NCBI GenBank assembly: GCA_900752545.1
Contig: CAADVS010000080.1
Coordinates: 1 to 57,803 of the forward strand
Direction: 5' to 3'
DNA length: 57,803 bases
Source: an uncultured Collinsella sp.
Lineage (GTDB): Bacteria > Actinomycetota > Coriobacteriia > Coriobacteriales > Coriobacteriaceae
Both the position numbers and the translations under genes were made by a program. How positions within the stretch are numbered: position 1 is the first letter of the stretch; each line of letters opens with the position of its first letter. The notes under the pieces were generated by a model. It was not told where the DNA came from. It worked only from the letters and a program-made list of their open reading frames with translations, and searched no databases. Positions 8,233-15,669 of the stretch are shown one piece after another.

Positions 8233-8910
8233 ATGTCCAAGAAGAACCGTGCCAAGTCCAAGGCCAAGCGCTTTGGCGAAGGCTCGGCCAAGCCGATTGT
8301 CTCGGCCGCGACCTATGGCGTGGGCGGCAATGCGTTTGCGCAGGCCATCGCCGATCCGGTCTCGACGGTGCACTCCAACAAGCCCGAGCTGTTAGTGGTC
8401 GACGGCTACAACGTGATTCACTGCACGCCGCGCTACGAAAAACTCGTGTACGACCATTCCGACGACCCGTATTCCAGCGACGTTCACGATATGGCGCGCA
8501 CCGCCCTCATCAACGACGTCGCCGCCTTTGCCCAGGGCCGCTACGAGGCCGTGATCGTGTTCGACGGCGCGGGCAATATCTCCAACGAGCGCCCCAACCT
8601 GCCTGCTCGCGGCGTGCGTATCGAGTTTTCGCCGACGGGCGTATCGGCCGATACCGTGGTGCAAAAGCTCTGCATCGAGGCACGCGAGGAAGGTCGCGCG
8701 TGCTCCGTGGTGTCGAGTGACGGCACGATCCAGGCCGTCGTCATGGGCAAGGGCGTCACGCGTATCTCGAGCCGCATGCTGGTGGACGAGATCAAGCAGA
8801 TCGATAACGACGTTCACGAGGCAGAGGAAGCTCCGCAGATCAAGATGACCCTGGGCAGCCGCCTGAGCCCCGATGCCCTGGCCAAGCTCAAGGCCCTGCG
8901 CGGACGGTAG
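8233..8910 (+). CDS. NYN-domain ribonuclease (YacP/Rae1-like)
   Basis: The core LLVVDGYNVIHC, starting near residue 54, is the first strand of the NYN/PIN-like nuclease fold with its catalytic Asp. Further acidic residues are in VIVFDGAGN and VVSSDGTIQ. Its closest recognisable relatives are YacP/Rae1 proteins, which in Bacillus cleave mRNA in the ribosomal A site. A basic, Ala/Ser-rich N-terminal stretch of about 45 residues precedes the domain. Position directly after rlmB matches the Bacillus rlmB-yacP order and supports the assignment. It ends 27 bases from the convergent HTH-HipA gene. Confidence 0.88.
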   Translation: MSKKNRAKSKAKRFGEGSAKPIVSAATYGVGGNAFAQAIADPVSTVHSNKPELLVVDGYNVIHCTPRYEKLVYDHSDDPYSSDVHDMARTALINDVAAFAQGRYEAVIVFDGAGNISNERPNLPARGVRIEFSPTGVSADTVVQKLCIEAREEGRACSVVSSDGTIQAVVMGKGVTRISSRMLVDEIKQIDNDVHEAEEAPQIKMTLGSRLSPDALAKLKALRGR

Positions 8911-8937
8911 GGGAGTTGGCGGGGCGATACTGTCTCG

Positions 8938-10278
8938 CTAACTCCATTCAGCGATGTCGATCATTCTTTCGAGGCGCCATGTTAGCGCCTCTTTTAGATA
9001 TGGCTGCCTTGCCGTGAGTGCGTCGTTTCTGGACAGAATCTCGATTGCCTCGTCAACGAAGCCTTCGAGTTTGTCGCCGTCAAACCAGCCCATGTCCTCG
9101 ACGAGCAACATTTGTTTGGCGGGGCTTGAATGAAATTGTGCGCTGGTAAAACTGTGCTCTCCCGCCCTAAGCTCCTCTAGTGATATGTTGCACCAGAGTG
9201 ATGAGCCCGAATCGAAGATGGGGGCTGGTCTGCAGACCAGTGAGTTGACGTTTCGCACGAGGCCGAAGTTGCGCCAATGACGATCGTAGTTGGCAATGAT
9301 GTCATCGCATACGATCATGCGGTCAAGGGCGTCTTTTATATCTGTCGCTCCAAGCTCCTTGCAGTTTGCTACATACCGTTCGTAATCGGTTAGTCGCTCG
9401 TCTGCATTTGCATGCTGGTTTACATAGAACGCAGGGACATATTCTTCTTCGTCAGTTAAGAAGACATTGCATGTGCTCAAGGCAGAAGTACCCGCGCCTT
9501 CGAGCGAATAGGGTACATAATCGCAGGCGTTTAGGATGCGACGGTGAAGTGCAGTCGCCACCATCTCGTTATAGGGTTCCTGGTTTAGATGCGCACCTGC
9601 CTTGTGGAGGATTCGACGGTCATCCTCGCATGTCCAGTACTTTTGAAGATTGCCGTCCGAGGTGTTGTCGGGCTTTGCGGCAGCTGCCTTGCCCTCTGGG
9701 GCGAAGGGCGCGATGCTGAGAGAGACGTCGTCAAAAGCATTATTGAAGAAATTGATATCTTCCCACGCGAGACCGGAGTCTTGGGGCCTAATCCAATATT
9801 GGTCGGATAAGGAGAGGCCAAGATTTCGCTGTACGAGTTCATCGGGAACATCGACTGCGGCTTCTGCAAGCAGGGAGGCTAGCCCAATGCGTGCGAGCGG
9901 GATACCGCGGCCGCGCCACCAGATGCGGAAGGAGTCGAGCGATATGGGGCTATTAGGGCCAAATACTCCAATAGGGGCGTGGGCGTAATCGATGTCGGCG
10001 TCGATATGGGTAAAGTCTTTTCGCGATGTGCTGTAGACCAGTTGGGCTACTTCGTGCGTGCGGTTCATGAGAGTAAATGCGACTTCGCTTTTCCCATGCC
10101 CACGACGAGGCCGTCCCCCTCTTTTGGTTGCGGAGCGGAGTCGCGTGTCTACGCTGTCTTTGTCGACAAGCCACACGCCAGAAGCCTTGCGGGCGGTCAG
10201 CGCGCCGTTCTTAATGAGCTCCTGCACCCTGCGCGGGGTGATGCCGAGCAGTTCGGCTGCTTCCTTTGTAGTCAACAT
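8938..10278 (-). CDS. HTH (excisionase-type) fused to a HipA-like kinase domain
   Basis: Residues 1-48 form a MerR/excisionase-type winged helix (MLTTKEAAELLGITPRRVQE...VWLVDKDSV). A short basic linker with GGRPRRGHGK follows. The rest resembles a HipA-like kinase: a G-loop-like TSDGNLQKYW at 206-215, a catalytic-loop-like NYDRHWRNFG with Asp332 and Asn337, and PIFDSGSSLW with Asp356. These align in order with the HipA catalytic and metal-binding residues. No separate antitoxin gene flanks it, so DNA binding and kinase may be joined in one chain. A 28-bp-arm inverted repeat starts five bases upstream of the ATG. Base composition is lower in GC than the flanking operon, suggesting transfer. 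Kinase activity and any toxin role are inference. Confidence 0.78.
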   Translation of the reverse strand: MLTTKEAAELLGITPRRVQELIKNGALTARKASGVWLVDKDSVDTRLRSATKRGGRPRRGHGKSEVAFTLMNRTHEVAQLVYSTSRKDFTHIDADIDYAHAPIGVFGPNSPISLDSFRIWWRGRGIPLARIGLASLLAEAAVDVPDELVQRNLGLSLSDQYWIRPQDSGLAWEDINFFNNAFDDVSLSIAPFAPEGKAAAAKPDNTSDGNLQKYWTCEDDRRILHKAGAHLNQEPYNEMVATALHRRILNACDYVPYSLEGAGTSALSTCNVFLTDEEEYVPAFYVNQHANADERLTDYERYVANCKELGATDIKDALDRMIVCDDIIANYDRHWRNFGLVRNVNSLVCRPAPIFDSGSSLWCNISLEELRAGEHSFTSAQFHSSPAKQMLLVEDMGWFDGDKLEGFVDEAIEILSRNDALTARQPYLKEALTWRLERMIDIAEWS

Positions 10279-10282
10279 CGAG

Positions 10283-10354
10283 AAACCCTTCGCTAGAACG
10301 AATAGTTTTATATAGCCAATTGTAATTAAAACTATTCGTTCTGGCGAAGGGTTT
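10283..10354 (-). promoter_or_regulatory. Large inverted repeat/operator upstream of the HTH-HipA gene
   Basis: Arms at 10283-10310 and 10327-10354 are 28 bp each with one mismatch, separated by 16 bases. Each arm itself contains an imperfect dyad (TTCG...CGAA), so a regulator could bind one dimer per arm. The spacer reads TATATAA on the minus strand, a plausible -10 box, which would place the promoter between the two sites. Autoregulation by the fused HTH is an inference. Confidence 0.7.
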
Positions 10355-10501
10355 TAAGATTGAGGGCGCACTGACAGAAATGAACGGGCCTGGTACGCGC
10401 TGTTGCTGGATTTTGCATATTTGTATAACGCCGTGCGGCCTGTTGCGCCCCGTCCGCAATTCTATTATTCTAAACAGGCTTCGCGCGAAAGCGCCAAGTG
10501 T

Positions 10502-10576
10502 GCCAGTGTGGCGCAACGGTAGCGCAACTGATTTGTAATCAGTGGGTTGCAGGTTCGATTCCTGTCACTGGCTCCA
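10502..10576 (+). tRNA. tRNA-Thr (anticodon TGT)
   Basis: The acceptor stem GCCAGTG pairs with CACTGGC. The anticodon stem ACTGA/TCAGT encloses the loop TTTGTAA, giving anticodon TGT (reads ACA). The T-arm is GGTTCGATTCC, and CCA is encoded at 10574-10576. It stands alone, followed directly by a terminator. Confidence 0.96.
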
Positions 10577-10585
10577 TGAGAGTTT

Positions 10586-10625
10586 CGGGCTCTGTCTCTA
10601 TATGGGACAGAGCCCGTTTCTATTT
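10586..10625 (+). terminator. Terminator after tRNA-Thr
   Basis: CGGGCTCTGTC (10586-10596) pairs with GACAGAGCCCG (10606-10616), then TTTCTATTT. It closes the single-tRNA unit. Confidence 0.85.
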
Positions 10626-10690
10626 AGGTGGTGCGCCATCGGGTTAGCGCCCATCCCGTTTTTGGTTTGTCTCGTCCTCCAGTTTGTCTA

Positions 10691-10817
10691 AATCTGTAAC
10701 ACCAAGACCGATATTTGGCATCTAACTGTTACAGATTGAGATGAAACTTAGGGTGTTTTAGGAATATCTTGATCTGTAACATGTAGAAGCGGAATAGGCC
10801 TCTTGCTGTTACAGATC
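10691..10817. repeat. Two tandem CTGTAAC dyads with equal spacing
   Basis: AATCTGTAAC (10691-10700) faces GTTACAGATT (10728-10737), and GATCTGTAAC (10771-10780) faces GTTACAGATC (10808-10817). Both pairs have exactly 27 intervening bases, and the copies are offset by 80 bases. About half of the spacer positions also agree, so this looks like a diverged tandem duplication. Role unknown. The rest of the 10626-10970 gap holds no credible gene. Confidence 0.7.
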
Positions 10818-10973
10818 GAGACAAGGGCGGGTGCGGACCTGGATGTTCTGCTCGAGCGTGGATTTCTGGACACGCGAGAGAAGAAAATCTTCCGACCGGA
10901 GAACGAGCGTGGATAATTAACTTGGATAGGGAGCTAAGGTAAACACCGATTGTCTATCGAAGGCTTTAGAAAC

Positions 10974-11012
10974 AACGACCCCGATTTCATTGTGGAATCG
11001 GGGTCGTTTGTG
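10974..11012 (-). terminator. Terminator of the beta-glucoside operon
   Basis: AACGACCCCGATT (10974-10986) pairs with AATCGGGGTCGTT (10996-11008). On the minus strand the hairpin is followed by a short GTTGTTTCT tract. It lies about 100 bases after the PTS gene stop. The stem could act in both directions. Confidence 0.65.
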
Positions 11013-11109
11013 CCTGAGGAATCCGAATGGATTAATCGAGCTCCTAAGGGACTTCTTGGGTTCTTGCTAATGGTCTGCCGAGGATGTCCCCAATGCAAGC
11101 AGCGGGCAT

Positions 11110-12510
11110 CTACTCAATATAGTTGGGATTCTTCTTGATGATCACGCGTGCAGCGATGAACGAGACAACGATGGCGATGACGGCGACAACGCACGCCAGT
11201 ACGAAGTTGCCCATGGATCCATCGGGAGCGATAAAGATCAGCGCAGAAAGAAGACCGGGGCATGCTCCCGCAACATACTCCTTCAGGACGAAGATGCCTG
11301 CAGGGAGTCCCGCGCAGAGGGCGCCGATTGCTGTGCCGACAAGCAGGCGGGGACGCTCGATGAGGCAGCCGTAAAATGCGGGCTCAGTTACGCCACAGAG
11401 TGCGGTGACGGCAACCGTGGTGACCATACCTCTCTTCTCCTTGTTGCCTTTCATTGCAGTTGCCAAGGCGAGACTCGTGCCGCCAATGCAGAGGTTTGAG
11501 ATGAAGCCAAAGATGATGGGCGCCCAGCCGAGCTGCGCCAAGCTCGTAACTTCGATCGCGATGTAGGCCTTATCAAGACCGAGCATGACAAAATAGGGGT
11601 TAAGGGCTGCAAGGATTGGAGTAGCGATAAATGCCACGTTATCCATGAGCCACGTGGCGGCATCACTCAGCGCGTAGCCCATCATGCTGCCGGCGGGGCC
11701 GAGGATAATCAGCTCAACAGGCACGACGATGAACATGGTGAGCAGCGGCTTCAAGAACAGTTTGGTAATGTCGGGGATGATTTTCTGAAGACCGCGATCA
11801 ACAAAGTACATGAACACAACGCCCAGTACGATTGGCACCACCGTGCTCGAGTAGTCATTCGTCGGGATGGGGATGCCAAGAAAGTCGAGACCCTCAGCAC
11901 CGCTAATAGACGAGCTAATCATGATTGCGCCCAGCAGTGCGCCCATGATAGGCTGCATCTTCATGACGGCGGCGAGCTGATAGCCGAGGTAAACGGGCAG
12001 GAAGCTAAATGAGGCGCTGAAGATCGCCAGCAGAACCTGGGCGGTTCCGCTATCGGTGCTCAATCCACAATAATTGACCAGGAGATTCTTGATCGAAAGA
12101 ATGAGTCCGCCAACGATGAGCGCCGGGACGATGGGCATGAATACCTGTGCAGAGACGTTCCCGAATTTCTCAATCAAGCCCATGGCGGTGTTACCGCTTT
12201 TAATGCCTTCTGCAAGGTCTTTGGCGGTTTGGGCATCGTCGGCAACCGTGCCACCGCCGACTTCGATTCCCGCGAAGTCGAGGAAGTCGTTGTAGGCCTC
12301 GGTGACGTTGGGGCCGATGACCACCTGAAGCTGGCCACCGCTGACTACTGCCCCGAGCGCCTGGTCAGCCGATTTGGCGAGCTGGAGATCGATGATCGAG
12401 GTGTCTCGTGCGTCGATGCGAAGGCGCGTCGCACAATGAGTTACCGATGTAATGTTCTCTTTGCCGCCAACAGCCTTTAGGACTGTTTCGGACATTGCCT
12501 GATATTTCAT
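11110..12510 (-). CDS. PTS system beta-glucoside-type EIIBC component
   Basis: Phosphotransferase sugar permease of 466 residues with domain order IIB-IIC. The IIB active-site Cys is in VTHCATRLR near residue 26. The IIC domain (about 100-460) has roughly ten hydrophobic helices and the motif GVTEPAFYG, equivalent to the conserved GITEP loop of the glucose/glucoside superfamily. There is no IIA domain, so phosphate must come from another protein; the IIA-Glc homologue at 31.3 kb is a candidate. It lies nine bases downstream of the GH1 gene and shares its operon. Imported beta-glucosides would arrive as 6-phosphates, the substrate of that GH1 enzyme. GGAG precedes the ATG by six bases. Confidence 0.92.
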   Translation of the reverse strand: MKYQAMSETVLKAVGGKENITSVTHCATRLRIDARDTSIIDLQLAKSADQALGAVVSGGQLQVVIGPNVTEAYNDFLDFAGIEVGGGTVADDAQTAKDLAEGIKSGNTAMGLIEKFGNVSAQVFMPIVPALIVGGLILSIKNLLVNYCGLSTDSGTAQVLLAIFSASFSFLPVYLGYQLAAVMKMQPIMGALLGAIMISSSISGAEGLDFLGIPIPTNDYSSTVVPIVLGVVFMYFVDRGLQKIIPDITKLFLKPLLTMFIVVPVELIILGPAGSMMGYALSDAATWLMDNVAFIATPILAALNPYFVMLGLDKAYIAIEVTSLAQLGWAPIIFGFISNLCIGGTSLALATAMKGNKEKRGMVTTVAVTALCGVTEPAFYGCLIERPRLLVGTAIGALCAGLPAGIFVLKEYVAGACPGLLSALIFIAPDGSMGNFVLACVVAVIAIVVSFIAARVIIKKNPNYIE

Positions 12511-12519
12511 CTCTTTCTC

Positions 12520-13938
12520 CTAACCTTCTTGCTCCTGATACTTCGAGATAAGGTCTCGGTACCAATACCAGCTCTTTTTGGGGGTGCGCTCCAGATTGTT
12601 CTCGAAGTCGATATGGACAAGTCCGTATCGTTTTTCGTAGCCGTTGATCCAGCTATACAGATCCATCGTCGACCAGAGGTAGTAGCCCTCAACGCGCGCG
12701 CCGTCGCGCTTAGCCCTCATCATGTGCTCGATGAACTGGCCCAGAAGCTCGATGCGGTCATCATCGTGGATCATTCCGTCTGCGTCTGGTTGCTCATAGG
12801 CGCCATGTCCGTTTTCCGTAATAAAGATGCGGGGCGCGTCATAGCGCTCGTGGACATCCATGATGGTTGAATACATGCAACTTGGGAGTATTTCGCGGCC
12901 CCATTTATTGCGGGGAACATTGCTGTCGCGGGCGCTTTCAAACAAGGGCGCAATGCATTTTCCTTCGACCTTTTTGCTCGAACCGCCCTTATTGTTCGCC
13001 GAAACGGCAAGCTCTCCACCGTGCCAGTCGGTTACATACTCTCGGCAATACACGTTGAGTCCAATAAAATCGACTTTACCGTCTCTGAATTCTTCTACGT
13101 CATTTGGGGATCGATAGAGCGAGACGCCAAGTTTTTCAAGGATTTCGTCCATTTCTGGCGGCAGTTGACCCTGAAGTGCTGGTGCCAGAATCATGCGATT
13201 GGCGAAAAAGTCTGCGTATCGAAATACGTCATCGGGGTGCTCGGTTGCCGGGTCGAGTTCGACAACGCCGCCATCGTGGACGGCGCCGATGATGCCGTCG
13301 TAGCCCATTTGACGATATGCTCGGACTGCGAGTGCGCTTGCGCGCATCAGGTTGTACTGAAACTGCATGTACGACTGAACGTCGAGCGATCGATTGGGGG
13401 GATAGTTGCCCAACATGTTTACGCAGTAGCTGTAGAAATGCGGCTCGTTAACGGTAGCCCAGATTTTGACGCGGTCTCCAAAGCGCTCAAAGCAAATCTT
13501 GGCGTATTTGCAGAACCACTCTGCCATATCGTTGTTCAGCCATCCGCCTTTGCAAGCAAGCGTGAATGGCAGATCGTAATGGAACAGCGTAACGTTGGGC
13601 TCTATGCCATTTTCGAGGCAGCAATCAATGACCCGATTATAAAAATCGATACCCTTTTCATTCACTTCACCGATACCCGTGGGGATGATTCGACTCCATG
13701 AAAGAGAGAAGCGATAGGTGTTTTGTCCGCCTTCTTTCATCATGCGGATATCTTCTTCATAGCGATGGTAGAAGTCGCAAGATACATCACCGTCAACATG
13801 GTTGATGTTCTTATTGCTTGTGTGGTTAAAGAAATCCCACTCGCCAAGGCCTTTGCCGTCTTCGTTCCAGGCACCCTCGCACTGATAAGACGCCGTGGCG
13901 GAACCCCAGAGAAACGAGATGTTGTTCACGTTGCCCAT
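12520..13938 (-). CDS. 6-phospho-beta-glucosidase (GH1)
   Basis: Glycoside hydrolase family 1. The acid/base Glu is in ATVNEPH and the nucleophile in FITENGHG. Where ordinary beta-glucosidases carry FEW before the KRFG region, this protein has YSW followed by GYEKRYG. The Ser plus Lys/Tyr set is the phosphate-binding signature of 6-phospho-beta-glucosidases. The start is placed at 13938 because AAAGGGG lies just upstream; two earlier in-frame ATGs lack a site. The protein is 472 residues, cytosolic, and hydrolyses the 6-phosphorylated glucosides delivered by the neighbouring EIIBC. The 112-base gap to the divergent RpiR regulator holds probable operators. Confidence 0.94.
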   Translation of the reverse strand: MGNVNNISFLWGSATASYQCEGAWNEDGKGLGEWDFFNHTSNKNINHVDGDVSCDFYHRYEEDIRMMKEGGQNTYRFSLSWSRIIPTGIGEVNEKGIDFYNRVIDCCLENGIEPNVTLFHYDLPFTLACKGGWLNNDMAEWFCKYAKICFERFGDRVKIWATVNEPHFYSYCVNMLGNYPPNRSLDVQSYMQFQYNLMRASALAVRAYRQMGYDGIIGAVHDGGVVELDPATEHPDDVFRYADFFANRMILAPALQGQLPPEMDEILEKLGVSLYRSPNDVEEFRDGKVDFIGLNVYCREYVTDWHGGELAVSANNKGGSSKKVEGKCIAPLFESARDSNVPRNKWGREILPSCMYSTIMDVHERYDAPRIFITENGHGAYEQPDADGMIHDDDRIELLGQFIEHMMRAKRDGARVEGYYLWSTMDLYSWINGYEKRYGLVHIDFENNLERTPKKSWYWYRDLISKYQEQEG

Positions 13939-14005
13939 GAATCCCCTTTCCATCATTCAACACGGTGGATACGTGTGGCGGAATTACGATTAAGATGACG
14001 TCAAC

Positions 14006-14047
14006 TGATTTGAATCATAGGAGAACGACCAAAGCTGTTTGATTCAA
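14006..14047. promoter_or_regulatory. Inverted repeat between GH1 operon and RpiR gene
   Basis: TTGAATCA at 14010-14017 (part of the near-palindrome TGATTTGAATCA from 14006) faces TGATTCAA at 14040-14047. The pair lies in the divergent promoter region, a natural site for the RpiR-type regulator encoded next to it. Binding is inferred. Confidence 0.5.
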
Positions 14048-14050
14048 TAA

Positions 14051-14926
14051 ATGAACTATGATTTCGAGGAGAGCGGAAAGAGGGATCACGTGAATATCAA
14101 TGACTTCGATGTGCTCAATCGCATTAGCTCCATCATCAACAGCGAGTTTGGGTCAAACGATGCCGCCATCGCTCGATATCTCATCGCTCACATTAGGCGT
14201 TCGAGCGAAATCAATGTTGCCACAATAACCCGCGATGCATTCGTGACCCGTTCCGCTGTTCGTCGTTTCTGTAATCGATTGGGCTACCAGTCTCTTAGCG
14301 ATTTGAAAGAATCATTTACTCAATCAGTCTTTCCAAGCGACTTAAGCCATCGAGAGGAGGAATTTGGCTACGAGGAGTACAGGGCAGAGCTCGACGTTCG
14401 CATGATCGAGATGTTCGCTGAGGTTGAAAGCGGCGTGTCCGATATCGCTATTAAGCACCTTGCCGACGAAATTGATGGCCATAAAAACGTTGAAATCTGG
14501 TGCACCAATAATGTGAGCGCCAATCTCGTACGATTTCAGCAGGAAATGTTTTATGCGGGCAAGATAGTTCGCATAGTTGCTGGGGCTAACGTCGCGGAAT
14601 TGAAAAACATGGGAGACGCTTCGCAGTCATTGATAATTCTCGTATCGGTCTCCGGGCTATTTGCGTCCCAGGCGCGTGAGTATCTTGATTGCCGTTCGGG
14701 CAGGAAGATTCTAATTACTGCGTTTAGCAACGATGACAAATCGAGGTCTTTTGACCGTGTATATCGTCTTGGTAATGCGGGAAACGGAATTGACCGACTC
14801 GGCGTTTATTCGAAATACGCCATGACCTATTTCTTCGACTTGCTATCGTCGTGTTACTTGAGTCGCTACCCCTGCACCAAGGGGGAGCCGCTCTATGGGT
14901 CTACTTTGGTCTGGCCCGAGCAGTAG
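14051..14926 (+). CDS. MurR/RpiR-family transcriptional regulator
   Basis: 291 residues with an N-terminal HTH_6 domain (about 20-95: SNDAAIARYLIAHIRR...RSAVRRFCNRLGYQSLSDLKESF), a linker, and a C-terminal SIS sugar-phosphate-binding domain (about 130-270: VEIWCTNNVSANLVRFQQEM...LIILVSVSGL). RpiR regulators sense phosphosugars. Being divergent from the PTS/GH1 operon, it most likely responds to a 6-phosphoglucoside or glucose 6-phosphate. Third-position GC is clearly lower than in the housekeeping genes, as in the rest of this catabolic block. Whether it represses or activates cannot be seen. Confidence 0.9.
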   Translation: MNYDFEESGKRDHVNINDFDVLNRISSIINSEFGSNDAAIARYLIAHIRRSSEINVATITRDAFVTRSAVRRFCNRLGYQSLSDLKESFTQSVFPSDLSHREEEFGYEEYRAELDVRMIEMFAEVESGVSDIAIKHLADEIDGHKNVEIWCTNNVSANLVRFQQEMFYAGKIVRIVAGANVAELKNMGDASQSLIILVSVSGLFASQAREYLDCRSGRKILITAFSNDDKSRSFDRVYRLGNAGNGIDRLGVYSKYAMTYFFDLLSSCYLSRYPCTKGEPLYGSTLVWPEQ

Positions 14927-14956
14927 CGGCTCTATAGTTCTCCCGTCTGGAGAATG

Positions 14957-15017
14957 AGCGTGGATAATCTCCGCTTTGGGCTTAGAGCCGCGCTAAAAGC
15001 GGGAGATTATCCACGCT
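14957..15017. repeat. Inverted repeat with GAGCGTGGATAAT core
   Basis: The arm at 14957-14977 and its near-exact complement at 14996-15017 (one extra G) form a 21-bp stem. The core GAGCGTGGATAAT also occurs at 10905-10917, preceded in both cases by GGAGAA(C/T), and a shorter copy GAGCGTGGAT is at 10854-10863. It is an intergenic repeat of unknown role. The remaining 14927-15230 gap shows no credible gene. Confidence 0.65.
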
Positions 15018-15233
15018 TGAACGTGCCGTGGAAGCACGATCGTGACCTATGTAATAGTGCAAGAGGGTCGGTATCGAAGGTCGATGCTGCAGATGTACTC
15101 CACCGTGACAAAGTGTTCCCTCGGGAAATGTCACCAGCGTAGCCAAATCCATCGTCCTTCATATCCAAACTCAGTAAAACCGCAGGTCAAAGATATATAG
15201 ATACGCCCGGGGCCGTGTATCTAGAGGTTTTCG

Positions 15234-15263
15234 TTGACAGCCCCCAAGGTTGCATCGTATTAT
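15234..15263 (+). promoter_or_regulatory. Promoter of the tRNA-Tyr-Thr-Met-tuf unit
   Basis: TTGACA (15234-15239), an 18-base spacer, and TATTAT (15258-15263). The block upstream, GAGGTTTTCRTTGACAGC, recurs at the rpmG promoter. Confidence 0.75.
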
Positions 15264-15325
15264 CTTTTTCGTTCGCGGGGGCGGCGGTCCAAAAGACCAA
15301 AGGACCTGCGGATACTTGAACGATT

Positions 15326-15407
15326 GGGAGTTTGCCCGAGTGGTTAATGGGGACGGGCTGTAAACCCGTTGGCTCTGCCTACATAGGTTCGAATCCTATA
15401 GCTCCCA
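15326..15407 (+). tRNA. tRNA-Tyr (anticodon GTA)
   Basis: Class II tRNA of 82 bases with a long variable arm (TTGGCTCTGCCTACA region). The acceptor GGGAGTT pairs with AGCTCCC, and the anticodon loop CTGTAAA gives GTA. CCA is not encoded. Confidence 0.95.
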
Positions 15408-15417
15408 CCCGTCAAGT

Positions 15418-15493
15418 GCCTGTATAGCTCAGTCGGTAGAGCACTTCGTTGGTAACGAAGAGGTCACCAGTTCAAGTCTGGTTGCAGGCTCCA
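15418..15493 (+). tRNA. tRNA-Thr (anticodon GGT)
   Basis: The acceptor GCCTGTA pairs with TGCAGGC. The anticodon loop TTGGTAA gives GGT (reads ACC), and CCA is encoded. It complements the tRNA-Thr(TGT) at 10.5 kb. Confidence 0.96.
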
Positions 15494-15496
15494 TCC

Positions 15497-15573
15497 GGCG
15501 GTGTAGCTCAGTTGGTTAGAGCACACGGTTCATACCCGTGGCGTCACTGGTTCGAATCCAGTCACCGCTACCA
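15497..15573 (+). tRNA. tRNA-Met (anticodon CAT), elongator type
   Basis: The acceptor GGCGGTG pairs with CACCGCT, with a G-U first pair. The anticodon loop TTCATAC gives CAT, and CCA is encoded. The D-arm GCTCAGTTGGTTAGAGC and the paired first base argue against an initiator tRNA. A lysidine-modified tRNA-Ile cannot be excluded by sequence alone. Confidence 0.9.
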
Positions 15574-15669
15574 TAGGTAACACGGTGGCTTCTCAATAGT
15601 ATGTTGAGAGGCCACTATGGTATAAAGGCAAAGTCCCGTCCGGGGACGACCTGTTTAGAGGAGGGCTTT

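Noticed and set aside
10950..11138. 62-codon ORF on the plus strand
   Set aside because: It spans the hairpin terminator at 10974-11012, starts at a poor TTG and overlaps the PTS gene end.
14954..15142. 62-codon ORF after the RpiR gene
   Set aside because: Its first third is the inverted repeat at 14957-15017 and no ribosome binding site or conserved sequence is seen.
15601..15669. 23-codon N-terminal extension of tuf
   Set aside because: EF-Tu begins MAKEKFERTK, and the AGAGGAGGG site fits only the ATG at 15670.
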